64,000 bases of DNA from Rosistilla oblonga (GTDB lineage Bacteria; Planctomycetota; Planctomycetia; Pirellulales; Pirellulaceae), in the NCBI RefSeq assembly GCF_007751715.1, contig NZ_CP036292.1, positions 4,409,339-4,473,338 on the forward strand, in the 5' to 3' direction. A program made the translations under genes and the position numbers. Every line of letters begins with the position of its first letter. The first letter of the stretch is position 1. Under the pieces are notes generated by a model that saw nothing but the letters and a program-made list of their open reading frames with translations, made no database searches and was not told the origin of the DNA. This document shows, piece after piece, positions 10,362 to 19,618 of the stretch.

Positions 10362-12077
10362 TTACATCATGCCTGGCATGCCGCCCATTCCGCCCATGCC
10401 TGGCATACCGCCCATTCCGCCCATGCCTGGCATACCGCCCATGCCACCCATTCCGTGGTCATGGTGGTGGTCGTCGCCCGCTTCTTCCTCGACAGGAATC
10501 TCGGTGATCAACGATTCGGTGGTCAACAACAGCGCCGCGACGCTAGCAGCGTTCGACAGCGAGGTTCGCACAACCTTGGCGGGATCGATGATTCCGGCCT
10601 TGATCATGTCGACGTATTTGTCCGAATTGGCATCGTAGCCTTCGTTCTTATCCTTCAGGTTGCGGACGCGATTAACGACAACGCCACCCTCGAGACCTGC
10701 GTTTTCGGAGATCGCTCGCAGCGGCTTGTCCAAAACGTTGCGGATGATCCGAACGCCAAGCTTCTCATCGCCTTCGGTCGATTCTTCCAACTTCAGCAAC
10801 GCTTTTTCGCAGCGGATCAAAGCAACGCCACCGCCGGGAACAATGCCTTCTTCCAAAGCAGCTTGAGTCGCGGCGCGAGCGTCGTCGATCAACGCCTTGC
10901 GTTCTTTCATCTCGGTTTCGGTCGCAGCACCAACGCTGATCTGAGCGACGCCACCAGCCAACTTGGCCAAGCGTTCTTGCAGCTTTTCGCGATCGTAATC
11001 GCTGTCGGTGTGAGCGATTTCGTTGCGGATCTGAGCGACGCGAGCTTCGATCTTGTCCTTCGCTCCGGCACCGCCAACCATCGTGCAATCTTCGCTGGTG
11101 ATCTTAACCTTCTTAACGGTTCCCAGATCGTCCAGTTTGACGTTTTCCAGATCGATCCCCAGATCCTTGAAGATCGGTTGAGCACCGGTCAGAACAGCGA
11201 TATCGCCCAGGATCGCCTTGCGACGATCGCCGTAACCTGGAGCCTTGACGGCACAGACGTTCAAGATGCCGCGCATCTTGTTGACAACCAGAGTCGCCAA
11301 CGCTTCGCCTTCGACGTCTTCGGCGATGATCAACAGTGGCTTCTTCGATTTGCTGATCGCTTCGAGCAACGGGATCATCTTCTTGTTGCCGCTGATCTTC
11401 TCTTCGAAAATCAAGACCGAGCAGTTTTCCAGCTCGACGGTTACTTCGTCTTGGTTGGTGACGAAGTGAGGCGACAGGAATCCGCGGTCGAACTGCATAC
11501 CTTCGACAACGTCGACGGTCGTTTCGTTCGATCGGCCTTCCTCGACGGTGATCACGCCATCTTTGCCAACTTTGGCAAACGCGTCAGCCAGAACGCGGCC
11601 GATCTCGGGATCGTTATTACCAGCGATCGTAGCAACTTGACGGATCTCCGCCTTGCTCTTTTCGCTGATCGGGGTCGACAGCTTTTGGATCGACGCGGTA
11701 ACCATGTCGACAGCCTTGGCGATTCCGCGGCTGAGCGCCATCGGGTCGGCGCCGGAAGCTTCCATCTTCAGCCCTTCGCGGAAGATCGCTTCAGCCAACA
11801 CGGTCGCCGTGGTGGTGCCGTCGCCAGCGACGTCGTTGGTCTTGCTGGCGGCTTCTTTGATCAATTGAGCGCCGAGGTTTTCGTTGGCGTCGTCCAGGTC
11901 GATGTCTTCAGCAACGGTTACCCCGTCCTTTGTCACCTTGGGCGAACCCCAACCTTTGTCCAGCACTGCGTTGCGACCACGAGGGCCCAACGTACTGCGA
12001 ACCGCACGCGCCAATTTTGCGGCACCCGCCAATAGCGGTTGCCTCGCATCGTCATCAAACACGATCTGTTTTGCCAC
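10362..12077 (-). CDS. groEL: Chaperonin GroEL, copy with long Gly/Met tail
   Basis: Second Hsp60 gene of the cluster and first in transcription order. The 571-aa protein has the ATP motif [12 protein letters not shown], the Asp-containing [15 protein letters not shown] segment in place of the usual [15 protein letters not shown], and the GIVPGGG loop. The C-terminus is an acidic patch, a His cluster (DDHHHDHG) and then about 27 residues of repeated GMGGM/PGM units ending in PGMM. This is longer than the usual GGM tail and adds possible metal-binding histidines. The gene lies upstream of groES rather than downstream. A sigma-54-like element (12256-12272) and an inverted repeat lie 147-195 bp upstream of its start. 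The two copies are clearly diverged, suggesting specialised roles. Confidence 0.96.
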   Translation of the reverse strand: MAKQIVFDDDARQPLLAGAAKLARAVRSTLGPRGRNAVLDKGWGSPKVTKDGVTVAEDIDLDDANENLGAQLIKEAASKTNDVAGDGTTTATVLAEAIFREGLKMEASGADPMALSRGIAKAVDMVTASIQKLSTPISEKSKAEIRQVATIAGNNDPEIGRVLADAFAKVGKDGVITVEEGRSNETTVDVVEGMQFDRGFLSPHFVTNQDEVTVELENCSVLIFEEKISGNKKMIPLLEAISKSKKPLLIIAEDVEGEALATLVVNKMRGILNVCAVKAPGYGDRRKAILGDIAVLTGAQPIFKDLGIDLENVKLDDLGTVKKVKITSEDCTMVGGAGAKDKIEARVAQIRNEIAHTDSDYDREKLQERLAKLAGGVAQISVGAATETEMKERKALIDDARAATQAALEEGIVPGGGVALIRCEKALLKLEESTEGDEKLGVRIIRNVLDKPLRAISENAGLEGGVVVNRVRNLKDKNEGYDANSDKYVDMIKAGIIDPAKVVRTSLSNAASVAALLLTTESLITEIPVEEEAGDDHHHDHGMGGMGGMPGMGGMGGMPGMGGMGGMPGMM

Positions 12078-12223
12078 GTCGTGTCTCTCCTGTGAACGTC
12101 ATTGTGTCCGAGCCGCCAAGCCGTGAAGCCCAACAGACCCATAAAAAATGTGAACGGTGAAATCGCTGCAATGCCAGGCTGCCAGACGTCGCACGCAAAC
12201 CAATATTGAGGTCGGTGGCGCAG

Positions 12224-12240
12224 AGTGGCAGCCCGCCACT
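12224..12240 (-). other. Inverted repeat in the groEL leader
   Basis: AGTGGC (12224-12229) and GCCACT (12235-12240) form a 6-bp perfect inverted repeat with a 5-nt loop. It falls just downstream of the transcription start predicted from the -24/-12 element, so it could be an operator or a leader hairpin. It does not match CIRCE. Confidence 0.35.
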
Positions 12241-12255
12241 GAAGCTCCCCTCATG

Positions 12256-12272
12256 AGCAAGATGTGTGCCAA
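12256..12272 (-). promoter_or_regulatory. Sigma-54-type -24/-12 promoter for the chaperone cluster
   Basis: On the minus strand the sequence reads TTGGCACACATCTTGCT. This matches the sigma-54 consensus YTGGCACG-N4-TTGCW at all but one fixed base, and the GG and GC doublets are exactly 10 bases apart. The predicted start is near 12245, giving a leader of about 170 nt to groEL. No activator site was identified. Confidence 0.6.
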
Positions 12273-12779
12273 ACGCTATTGCTTTATTGTAAAACGCTAT
12301 CATGCAAGGCTTTACGCAACATCGACTCACAGCCGATCAACCCCTTGCGCGACCGCGGTGCCAGTTTGGCAGCGAGCGGAAGGAGCCGGTCAGCGACGTC
12401 GCGGCGGCGTTTATTAACGCTGACAGTCCCCCCCGCTGCCGTGTCGCTTGGACAACCACAGGGCAAATCACTTTTTCAATCAGGAGCGTCTCGGAGAAAT
12501 GGTAACCGATCGATTAGCCAGCGATTCGCGTGGTGCCTCGCTTAAACGCCGGGACGCCAACAAAGCCTAAACTCCAACCGTGATTCGCCCCCGTTGCCAA
12601 CCACCCCATTGTCTACCCTTGTCAGCGGATTCGGGTACATTACAACGACACCCGACGCGGCTTCGGCCAGATCCCGCCCCACGCGGGTGCGCTCATTGGG
12701 CCGCTCGATATCACCGGGACGCTCGCTCGAACGAACACGCTCCCCGATTGGCTCTCCCTTCCCACTGCGATAGGTACTG
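12273..12779. other. Noncoding spacer between groEL and the DUF3467 gene
   Basis: The spacer separates divergent genes. Apart from the sigma-54 element at its left edge, I see one forward promoter-like pair, TTGTCA (12619-12624) and TACAAC (12641-12646), with a 16-bp spacer. It could serve the DUF3467-maf unit, but the leader would be about 125 nt. No RNA gene or convincing short coding frame was found. Confidence 0.4.
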
Positions 12780-13424
12780 ATGAACGATACTCCGTCTGAA
12801 GGTCAGCCCGCACCGGGCGAAAGTGGACAAAACCTGCGAGCCCGAATTCCCGATCACGTTGGCGAAGGGGTCTTTTCGACCGGCGCGATCGTCGTGACAG
12901 GCCCGACCGAGTTTGTCCTCGATTTCGTGCAGAACATCTCGCGGCCGCACCGCGTTGCGACCCGCGTGATCCTGCCCCATCCGGTCCTGCCTCAATTCCT
13001 CGACGCCCTTCGCAAGAACCTCGAAATCTACAAGGGCCGGTTTGGTGCTCCCGCCGATCCGCCCAAGCCGCCCGCCGATGCGCGGCGTCCAACGCCGCAG
13101 GAGATCTACGACGATCTGAAGATGAGCGACGCGATCCTCAGCGGCGCGTATGCCAACGGCGTGATGATCGGTCACGGAGCGGCTGAGTTCAGCCTCGATT
13201 TCATCACCAGCTTCTTCCCTCAGTCGGCGGTCAGCGCCCGCGTCTACATGGCAGCCGGGCAGATCCCGCGGTTGATCGAATCGCTCGACAACGCGATGAA
13301 GCAGCTGCAGATGCGGACCGGCCAACTGCCGCCCCCCAAGCAGAATCCTCCCTCGACACAGTCACCCGGCGACGATCTGTTGCCCCCCAACGAAAACCGC
13401 CCCGATCCCGAAGAACCTTCGTAA
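12780..13424 (+). CDS. DUF3467 protein with two tandem domains
   Basis: 214-aa soluble protein of unknown function. It contains two copies of the ~60-residue DUF3467 fold. Copy one spans about residues 28-85 (GEGVFSTGAIVVTGPTEFVLDF...LPQFLDALRKNL). Copy two spans about 120-175 (SGAYANGVMIGHGAAEFSLDF...IPRLIESLDNAMKQ). Both share the pattern of a small Gly turn, an (A/T)EF.LDF strand, an Arg-Val strand and an amphipathic C-terminal helix. The rest is Pro-rich and probably disordered (after ~185). Most DUF3467 proteins known to me have one copy, so this looks like an internal duplication. maf starts 15 bp downstream, so they likely share a transcript. Confidence 0.75.
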   Translation: MNDTPSEGQPAPGESGQNLRARIPDHVGEGVFSTGAIVVTGPTEFVLDFVQNISRPHRVATRVILPHPVLPQFLDALRKNLEIYKGRFGAPADPPKPPADARRPTPQEIYDDLKMSDAILSGAYANGVMIGHGAAEFSLDFITSFFPQSAVSARVYMAAGQIPRLIESLDNAMKQLQMRTGQLPPPKQNPPSTQSPGDDLLPPNENRPDPEEPS

Positions 13425-13439
13425 CAGAGCAGCCGATCG

Positions 13440-14105
13440 ATGAGTGATACTCCACCGCCGCAGACCGCTTCCTCGCGGATCGTGTTGGCCAGCGGTTCGC
13501 CGCGGCGCCGCGAACTGCTGGAACAAGCTGGATATGCGTTCGACGTGATCCCCGCCGATCCGTCGGTCGAGTGCGGCGTTTGCAGTTCCGAGACGCCGGC
13601 GGAGCTGGTCGCGCGGCACGCGTTTCGCAAAGCCGAAGATGTCAGCCGGCAGATCGATGCGGGAATGGTGATTGCCGCCGATACCGTTGCGGCTTGCCGA
13701 GGCCAGATCCTTGGGAAACCCGAAGATCGCGAACATGCCAGGCAGATGCTGAAGATGTTGGCTGGAACCCAGCACGCCGTCTTCACCGGCGTTTGTTTGT
13801 GGTCGCTGCCGGACCAGAAGGCCAGCCTCGACGTCTGCTGCACACAATTGCAGATGGAAGCGATCGACGACGCCACGATCGAGGCGTATCTGGACAGCGA
13901 CCGTTGGGTCGGCAAAGCGGGTGCGTTTGGCTACCAAGATGGCAACGACTGGCTGCAAATCCTTTCGGGCAGCCCCTCGAATGTCGTCGGTCTGCCGATG
14001 GAGCGGTTGCAGGAGATGTTGGCCAGCTTTGCCGAAACCGCTCAAGCGATCGATGTCTCCGCTCGCCAGGCCCCTCTCGTCGAAATCGACCGCCCCTCGT
14101 CATAA
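13440..14105 (+). CDS. maf: Maf-family nucleoside triphosphate pyrophosphatase
   Basis: House-cleaning enzyme that hydrolyses noncanonical or modified NTPs to NMP and diphosphate; Maf proteins are also linked to septum inhibition. The 221-aa sequence has the family opening IVLASGSPRRRELLEQAG, the AADTV motif with the catalytic Asp (MVIAADTVAA), LGKPEDREHARQML, and WVGKAGAFGYQ near residues 158-168. The last ~25 residues go beyond the usual family end. It lies 15 bp after the DUF3467 gene. Immediately downstream are dispersed repeats and the IS element. Confidence 0.93.
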   Translation: MSDTPPPQTASSRIVLASGSPRRRELLEQAGYAFDVIPADPSVECGVCSSETPAELVARHAFRKAEDVSRQIDAGMVIAADTVAACRGQILGKPEDREHARQMLKMLAGTQHAVFTGVCLWSLPDQKASLDVCCTQLQMEAIDDATIEAYLDSDRWVGKAGAFGYQDGNDWLQILSGSPSNVVGLPMERLQEMLASFAETAQAIDVSARQAPLVEIDRPSS

Positions 14106-14124
14106 GCACGATTCCATAAATACT

Positions 14125-14168
14125 AGCACGAAGCGCCAGCGAGTGAATTTACCAGCACGAAGCGCAAG
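14125..14168. repeat. Palindromic dispersed repeats, left of the IS
   Basis: Two copies of the unit with core GCACGAAGCGCAAGCG. The first (14125-14148) reads GCGCCAGCGAGTGAAT at its right side. The second starts at 14151 with ACCAGCACGAAGCGCAAG and is cut at 14168 by the insertion sequence; its continuation CGAGTGAAT is found at 15696 after the duplicated target. Confidence 0.8.
14161..14168. repeat. Left target-site duplication of the IS
   Basis: AGCGCAAG directly abuts the left inverted repeat and is repeated at 15688-15695 directly after the right inverted repeat. Confidence 0.85.
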
Positions 14169-14182
14169 TTTTGATGTTGCGC
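14169..14182 (+). repeat. IS left terminal inverted repeat
   Basis: TTTTGATGTTGCGC, identical in reverse complement to 15674-15687. Confidence 0.9.
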
Positions 14183-14197
14183 CGATGGATGCTTTGA

Positions 14198-15577
14198 TCA
14201 GGCGACGCACCGGTATTCCTGGGATAAAAGCTCAGTGTAGCGTTTCCTCAGTGTGCGGAGGCCGTGGTTGGTTTTTAGCCGTCGCAGATGCCACTGGTGC
14301 TCGCGATAGCGAATGCCTAACAGCAACGCCTCGCGGACGGTGTAGCTGCGAGCGTGCTTCCAGCATTTGCGCTGCCGATCGTCGATTCGGCGATCGGCCA
14401 GTTTGCGGCGACGAGTCCATTCCAGATAGCAGAACGTGATCAGCACGATCCCCATCCAGCTCTCGACCGCCTCGAAATCTTTGAAGCTGTACTGGTTCAT
14501 TCCCAGCGTGCTCTTGAGTTCTTTGAAGAACAACTCGATCTGCCAACGTAGACTGTACAGCTCACACACCTGCCGAGCCGACAAGTGCTTTGCATTGGTC
14601 ATCAACAACTTCGTCCCTTCACGTTGAATCTTTTTGCCAATCGGCTTACTCGAGGAAAAGACGAGCATGACCTTGCCCACATTGTGGACCTCGCTTCTCT
14701 CGCTGTGGACGTGATACGTCCGAGTTGACTTCGTCCCGTCGCGGCGGCGTGCCGTTCGATGGCAGGAGGCTCGACGCTGAGCAGCGTAAGGCCCCGCACC
14801 GATCGAAAGACGAATGGTTTGGAAACGTGATGCAGGAAGTTGTTCGATTCGCAAACTCACACGAGGCCGCTTGCCGTGCTTCTTTGCAGAGAAGACGCGA
14901 TTGGTGTTGACCGGAACGATCCAGAAATAGCCTCGCTCCTGGCAAGCCGCACGCACGCATTTCGCGTCAAATGCGGTGTCTCCGAGCACAATCAGTTCGA
15001 TGCCAGCGGGTACCTGCGCGTCGCAAATCAACTGCGCCGCAAGCTGCGCCTGCGTCCGATGTTTGATCTTGTGGACCTTCGCATAAGGCTTGGTGTAGTA
15101 GGGCAGCCACATCGGTACTCGCAATCCGTCAGGAGTCAGCAGCAATGCGAACACGAAACAGTGGCAACTCTTTCGTTGATACTTGTACTTGGTGTAGCGG
15201 CGATTCTTGGCCGGTCGTCGCTTGGAGTTACCGGTGCTGAAGGTGTTTTCGACGGTCTGCCCGGCAGTGGCGACGAGCGTTGAATCGAGCAGCAGGAGAT
15301 AGCGGCCGTTCCAATCCTGATCACGAAGCATCTTTAGGGTGATCGCCGTGAGCAAATCGGCGATAGCCTGCCGGTACCGTTTAAGGAAGCGTCCGGGTTG
15401 TGCCCGATGCCGCGGTTTTCCCTCGATGGCGGAGGCAGCAGACATGCACGAGTTTCGACCGTGCCGCGTAAGAATAGCGATCAAGAATCGCAGCAGCATG
15501 CTTCGAAAGTGAGCAGAACCCTGCGTGTTCGGCAGAAACGACTTGATTGCGGGGAGGGAATCTTCCATGATTGCCAT
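14198..15577 (-). CDS. IS4-family DDE transposase
   Basis: 459-aa transposase that would cut and paste the surrounding element. Catalytic residues fit the IS4 DDE pattern: Asp98 in LLLLDSTLVATAG, Asp200 in IVLGDTAFDAKC and Glu348. The IS4 signature Y-(2)-R-(3)-E-(6)-K is exact: Tyr341, Arg344, Glu348, Lys355 in YSLRWQIELFFKELK. The C-terminus is strongly basic, with many Arg and Lys. No frameshift or premature stop is seen, so it may be active. An internal ATG (MEDSLPA, residue 4) is an alternative start. It is read on the minus strand, against maf and the SNF2 gene. Confidence 0.93.
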   Translation of the reverse strand: MAIMEDSLPAIKSFLPNTQGSAHFRSMLLRFLIAILTRHGRNSCMSAASAIEGKPRHRAQPGRFLKRYRQAIADLLTAITLKMLRDQDWNGRYLLLLDSTLVATAGQTVENTFSTGNSKRRPAKNRRYTKYKYQRKSCHCFVFALLLTPDGLRVPMWLPYYTKPYAKVHKIKHRTQAQLAAQLICDAQVPAGIELIVLGDTAFDAKCVRAACQERGYFWIVPVNTNRVFSAKKHGKRPRVSLRIEQLPASRFQTIRLSIGAGPYAAQRRASCHRTARRRDGTKSTRTYHVHSERSEVHNVGKVMLVFSSSKPIGKKIQREGTKLLMTNAKHLSARQVCELYSLRWQIELFFKELKSTLGMNQYSFKDFEAVESWMGIVLITFCYLEWTRRRKLADRRIDDRQRKCWKHARSYTVREALLLGIRYREHQWHLRRLKTNHGLRTLRKRYTELLSQEYRCVA

Positions 15578-15673
15578 CGGTGAGCTCCTGGGCTTTGTTT
15601 GTGTGGTAACTCACAAACTCAGGATGTCTCACCTCTTTCTGCAATACCAATTCTCGCTAGCAACCCCATCAAC

Positions 15674-15687
15674 GCGCAACATCAAAA
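15674..15687 (-). repeat. IS right terminal inverted repeat
   Basis: GCGCAACATCAAAA, the exact reverse complement of the left end. Confidence 0.9.
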
Positions 15688-15695
15688 AGCGCAAG
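15688..15695. repeat. Right target-site duplication of the IS
   Basis: AGCGCAAG, matching 14161-14168. Removing the IS and one copy restores a complete palindromic repeat. Confidence 0.85.
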
Positions 15696-16047
15696 CGAGT
15701 GAATCCCGGCACGCTCACTCGCTTGCGCTTCGTGCTGGTATCTCGCGCGGCGGGTGGGTAAGGGCTTCAGTCGCGGGCGCTGGAGCGATATATTGAGAGG
15801 CTTGTCACAATTGCTCCCAGGCTGGGAACCTATCGATCGTTCCGCGGGTTGCGTGAGTAACACCAACACGCATCGCAAGCGAACCAATTACCAGCACGAC
15901 GCGCAAGCGAGTGAATAAATACCGGCACGACGCGCAAGCGAGTGGATGAATACCAACACGCCCCGCAAGCGAGTGGATTCTTCACGCTCACTCGTTTGCG
16001 TTTCGTGCTCGTAATGTTGTTTTCACTCGCTTGCGCTTCGTGCTAGT
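15696..16047. repeat. Cluster of palindromic dispersed repeats, right of the IS
   Basis: Copies of the unit with core CGCTTGCGCTTCGTGC in both orientations. Inverted: 15717-15740, 15990-16009 and 16025-16047. Forward: 15890-15916, 15921-15946, 15952-15979 and a degenerate one at 15862-15889. Forward and inverted copies can pair into long hairpins, for example 15952-15979 with 15983-16009. Spacing is irregular and there are no unique spacers of constant length, so this is not a CRISPR array. Confidence 0.8.
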
Positions 16048-16240
16048 AACGCGTGCTCGTTAGAATTCCCCAGCCGCTCCCGCAACCGCCAGGGCAGCTC
16101 CGTTTTTGATTCCGGGACATGGATAACGTCCGCGGCGCGACGTCGCGTCGGTTCGTCTGCCGCATCGGCGAACGACCTGTCGCCCCCCGCGTCTCTTCAA
16201 AACCGAAGTCGCACTGCCAAAACAGAAAGGCGTCTGTTCG
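15741..16240. other. Spacer between the IS and the SNF2 gene
   Basis: The 500 bp hold the repeats listed above between 15862 and 16047. The flanking stretches 15741-15861 and 16048-16240 show no recognisable gene, RNA or strong promoter. The GAAAGG before the SNF2 start is a plausible ribosome-binding site. Confidence 0.5.
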
Positions 16241-19200
16241 ATGGCTTATAACAAACGCGGACGCACTCCTCGCGGTTCGACGTCGCCCAGTGCCACCTCG
16301 ATGCTAAAACAGATTCTGGGCGAAGCGTCCGTCCCGTTTGGTGCCCCGCGTCCAAGGCAATGGCCGCAGGCCGATCCCAATTCGACCGATCCGCTGGTGA
16401 AGCGAGGCATCGAGCGCGTTCGCGCTTGGTACGAAGCCTGCCTCAATATTCTCGATTCGTTTCCCGATAGCATCACCGATTCGGACAGCTACGAATCGCC
16501 ACACGCCTTTTTTGTCTCGGCGGTCTATCCCGACGGAACCGTCACCGGGCAATACCGCAAAGGGCCAGAGCGGCACGATGTGATGCTGGCGATCCCCGAT
16601 GGCAGCGCCCGAAAACGAATCGCCTGCAGCTGCAACGTCTCGTTGGGCAAAGAATACTGCGAACACACCTTCCATTTTGTCGACTACGTCTACGAACAAT
16701 TGCGAGACACCCGCAGTTGGTTGAACCGACAGGTTGCCCAAGGTCTGTTTACGGCGGGGAGCTTCGATCCCAAGAGCTTTGATTTCGGCAGCCGAGCGCG
16801 GATCGAACGCATACTCGAAGACCTGCCGATCGCCCCGCCCGACTTGGATCTCGAAGACGCCGAACTGCCACCATCGCGGTCGGTGTCGCAGGATCGCATC
16901 GCATGGAATCTCTCGACGCGTGGGACCGATCACGAGATCCTGGCGATCCATCAGCAGGCGAAGAAACGTGGCAACGGCTGGACCAAGGGACGCCGCGTAT
17001 CGGTCTCGACGCTCAACGTTCTCGAGGTCACGCTCAGCGAAGCCGACCGCCGCGTCCAGTCGCTGGTGCAAATCGATTCGAGTTATTATCGCGTCAGCAC
17101 GAAACTGGACACCATCGCGGTACTTCGCGAATTGATCGGCCAGCCGAACGTGTTGTTCAACATGCACCCCGCCGAGGTCGTCCGCTTCGACGCCACCTTC
17201 CAATTCTGCCGCGACGACAAGCAGTGTTGGTTGGAATTGGTCGGCAGCAAGCCGCACAACAACACGTTCTTGTATAACGAGGACTGCTTGATCCATATCC
17301 GCAACGACTTGGCCAGCATTCGCATCTGCGAACTGCACCCGAGCCAGATGAAGACGGTCGTCGCGGTCCTCAAGCTGCCGCGGATTCCCGTCGAATTCGA
17401 ACAGGATCTGTTGAAGCGCGTTGCCGATCTGCAGCGTGTGATCAACGTGAAGGTCCCCGAATCGGTCGCCGGCCAGATCATTCCCGACACGTGTCGCCCC
17501 GTCGTCTTGTTGCGTTCACACACCACCGGATCGCTCGACTTCGGCGTCCGCGTTCGCGACGCGATGGATGTCCTGCATCGCCCCGGCACCGGGTTGATGC
17601 TGAAAGCTGGAAAGCTCGAGGGCCGGCCTGTGCAATTCCAACGCGATGCGGACGAAGAGATCCGCGAGTCGGATGCTCTGCTGGGCAAATTGGGGCAGAA
17701 ACCGGGAGAGTTTGACGGCAGCATCAGCGACTTTGAAGCGGCGATCGGGCTGGTCGGATCCCTGCAAGATCTCGAATCGACGGGGATCGAGGTGCTGTGG
17801 GACAAATCGTCCGAAAAGCCGCTGCGAGTTCTGGGATCGGTCACGACCAGCAACGTCAGCGTCGGTATCAACCGCAAGCACGATTGGTTTCAACTGTCGG
17901 GCAACTGCGATCTCGGCGAGGAATCGGTCCCGTTGTCCGAACTGCTCAACGCCCTCCAGAACCCTGGAGAGGAGAGCGTCCGGGGCGACTTTGTCCGGAT
18001 CGGTGACAAGGGCTGGACGAAGATCGAAAAGGGCTTGCGAGCTAAATTGACGGGACTTCGCGATTCGGTCACGCAGGATCGCAAGGGGCTGAAGTTCGAC
18101 GCCACGTCCGCTTCGGCTGTGCGTGATTTCTTGAGCAACGATGTGCAAGTCGAAGCGACGCGTGCCTGGCATCAGTGCCTGACGCGATTGGAACGAGCCG
18201 AAAAACTCGAGCCCGTCCTGCCGGCCGGACTCAACGCGACGCTCCGCGACTACCAGACCGATGGCTTTCGCTGGCTGCGACGGCTGGCCGAATGGGGCGT
18301 CGGCGGGATCCTCGCCGACGACATGGGATTGGGCAAGACGCTGCAGACGCTGGCGGTGATCTTGGATCGCAGCAGCGAGGGACCGACGCTGGTGATCGCG
18401 CCCACATCGGTCGGGTTCAACTGGGTTCGCGAAGCCGAACGGTTTGCGCCCGACTTGAGCGTCCATCTTTACCGCGATACCGACCGCAGCGAGTTCTTGT
18501 CGACAGTGGGTCCCGGCAGTTTAGTCGTCTGCAGCTACGGTCTGGCGCTGCGAGATGCGGACGCATTAGCTGACGTGAAGTGGTCGACGTTGGTCCTGGA
18601 CGAGGCTCAAGCGATCAAGAACAGCCGCAGCAAAACATCGGCTGCGATCGCATCGATCCCCGCGCAGTGGAAGGTCGCGCTGACGGGCACGCCGGTCGAA
18701 AATCATCTGGGCGAACTGTGGAGTTTATTCCACGTGATCTCGCCGGGCGTCTTTGGCGGTTGGGATCAATTCCGCAAACGCTTCGCCGGACCGATCGAAA
18801 AAGACAACGACGAATCGCGACGCCTGGCGTTGCGAGACCGCTTGCAACCGTTTGTGCTCCGCCGCACCAAGACCGAGGTCCTCAAAGACCTGCCGCCACG
18901 TTCGGACATGAACCTGTATGTCGAACTGACAGCGACCGAACGGATGATGTACGACAAGGTGCGAGCGTCGGCGCTGGGCGAGATCGACCAGATCGCTAAT
19001 ATTGGCGATGTCAAAGACCAACGCTTCAAGATCCTGGCCCTGCTGACGCGGTTGCGGCAGATCGCTTGCAGCCCGCGGATGGTCGATGAATCCTTCTCGC
19101 AGCGATCGTCTAAATTGCAGTTGTTGCAAGAGACGGTGGCGGAGCTGAAAGAGGAGGGGCATCGCGTGCTGATCTTCAGCCAATTCGTGAAGCACCTGAC

Positions 19201-19618
19201 GCTGATCCGCGAGATGTTCGACACCGAGGGAATTCGATACGAATACCTCGACGGTCAGACTCCCGCCGACCAGCGGCAAGCTGGCGTCGATCGCTTCCAA
19301 AACGGCGATGCCACCGCATTTCTGATCTCTCTAAAAGCTGGCGGTACGGGGCTGAATCTGACCGCCGCCGACTATGTGATCCACATGGATCCCTGGTGGA
19401 ATCCGGCGGTCGAAGACCAGGCGACCGATCGGGCTCACCGGATCGGTCAAGAAAACCCCGTGATGGTCTACCGATTGATCTCACAGGGGACGATCGAAGA
19501 AGAGATTCTGAAGTTGCACGATGCGAAGCGCGATCTGGTTTCGGGAGTCATGGAAGGAACTCACGCGGCGGCCAAGTTGTCGACAACCGACCTGATCGAT
19601 CTGGTCCGCGGGAGCTGA
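16241..19618 (+). CDS. SNF2/HepA-type helicase with N-terminal SWIM zinc finger
   Basis: 1125-aa DNA-translocating ATPase of the SNF2 family. A SWIM zinc finger, CSCN...YCEH (CxC...CxH), lies near residues 127-147. Residues ~200-640 form a middle region seen in bacterial SWIM-SNF2 proteins. The motor has Walker A DDMGLGKT (~697), DEAQ in VLDEAQAIKN (~786), and a C-terminal helicase lobe with motif VI TDRAHRIGQ (~1062-1070). Such proteins are thought to remodel protein-DNA or polymerase complexes; the exact role is unknown. The gene's stop overlaps the next gene's ATG (TGATG), which suggests translational coupling with the HD phosphohydrolase. It stands beside the IS and repeat cluster, but its composition is like its neighbours. 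Confidence 0.93.
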   Translation: MAYNKRGRTPRGSTSPSATSMLKQILGEASVPFGAPRPRQWPQADPNSTDPLVKRGIERVRAWYEACLNILDSFPDSITDSDSYESPHAFFVSAVYPDGTVTGQYRKGPERHDVMLAIPDGSARKRIACSCNVSLGKEYCEHTFHFVDYVYEQLRDTRSWLNRQVAQGLFTAGSFDPKSFDFGSRARIERILEDLPIAPPDLDLEDAELPPSRSVSQDRIAWNLSTRGTDHEILAIHQQAKKRGNGWTKGRRVSVSTLNVLEVTLSEADRRVQSLVQIDSSYYRVSTKLDTIAVLRELIGQPNVLFNMHPAEVVRFDATFQFCRDDKQCWLELVGSKPHNNTFLYNEDCLIHIRNDLASIRICELHPSQMKTVVAVLKLPRIPVEFEQDLLKRVADLQRVINVKVPESVAGQIIPDTCRPVVLLRSHTTGSLDFGVRVRDAMDVLHRPGTGLMLKAGKLEGRPVQFQRDADEEIRESDALLGKLGQKPGEFDGSISDFEAAIGLVGSLQDLESTGIEVLWDKSSEKPLRVLGSVTTSNVSVGINRKHDWFQLSGNCDLGEESVPLSELLNALQNPGEESVRGDFVRIGDKGWTKIEKGLRAKLTGLRDSVTQDRKGLKFDATSASAVRDFLSNDVQVEATRAWHQCLTRLERAEKLEPVLPAGLNATLRDYQTDGFRWLRRLAEWGVGGILADDMGLGKTLQTLAVILDRSSEGPTLVIAPTSVGFNWVREAERFAPDLSVHLYRDTDRSEFLSTVGPGSLVVCSYGLALRDADALADVKWSTLVLDEAQAIKNSRSKTSAAIASIPAQWKVALTGTPVENHLGELWSLFHVISPGVFGGWDQFRKRFAGPIEKDNDESRRLALRDRLQPFVLRRTKTEVLKDLPPRSDMNLYVELTATERMMYDKVRASALGEIDQIANIGDVKDQRFKILALLTRLRQIACSPRMVDESFSQRSSKLQLLQETVAELKEEGHRVLIFSQFVKHLTLIREMFDTEGIRYEYLDGQTPADQRQAGVDRFQNGDATAFLISLKAGGTGLNLTAADYVIHMDPWWNPAVEDQATDRAHRIGQENPVMVYRLISQGTIEEEILKLHDAKRDLVSGVMEGTHAAAKLSTTDLIDLVRGS

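Larger units (their letters stand above)
14169..15687 (-). mobile_element. IS4-family insertion sequence, complete (1519 bp)
   Basis: The element is bounded by perfect 14-bp inverted repeats, TTTTGATGTTGCGC at 14169-14182 and its reverse complement at 15674-15687. It is flanked by an 8-bp direct repeat AGCGCAAG (14161-14168 and 15688-15695). One transposase gene fills nearly the whole element. Intact ends, intact gene and identical target repeats point to a fairly recent insertion. Eight-base duplications occur in several IS4 subgroups. Confidence 0.92.

Noticed and set aside
15862-16047. Repeat cluster as a CRISPR array
   Set aside because: Copies are in both orientations, of variable length and with irregular spacing, and there is no cas gene.
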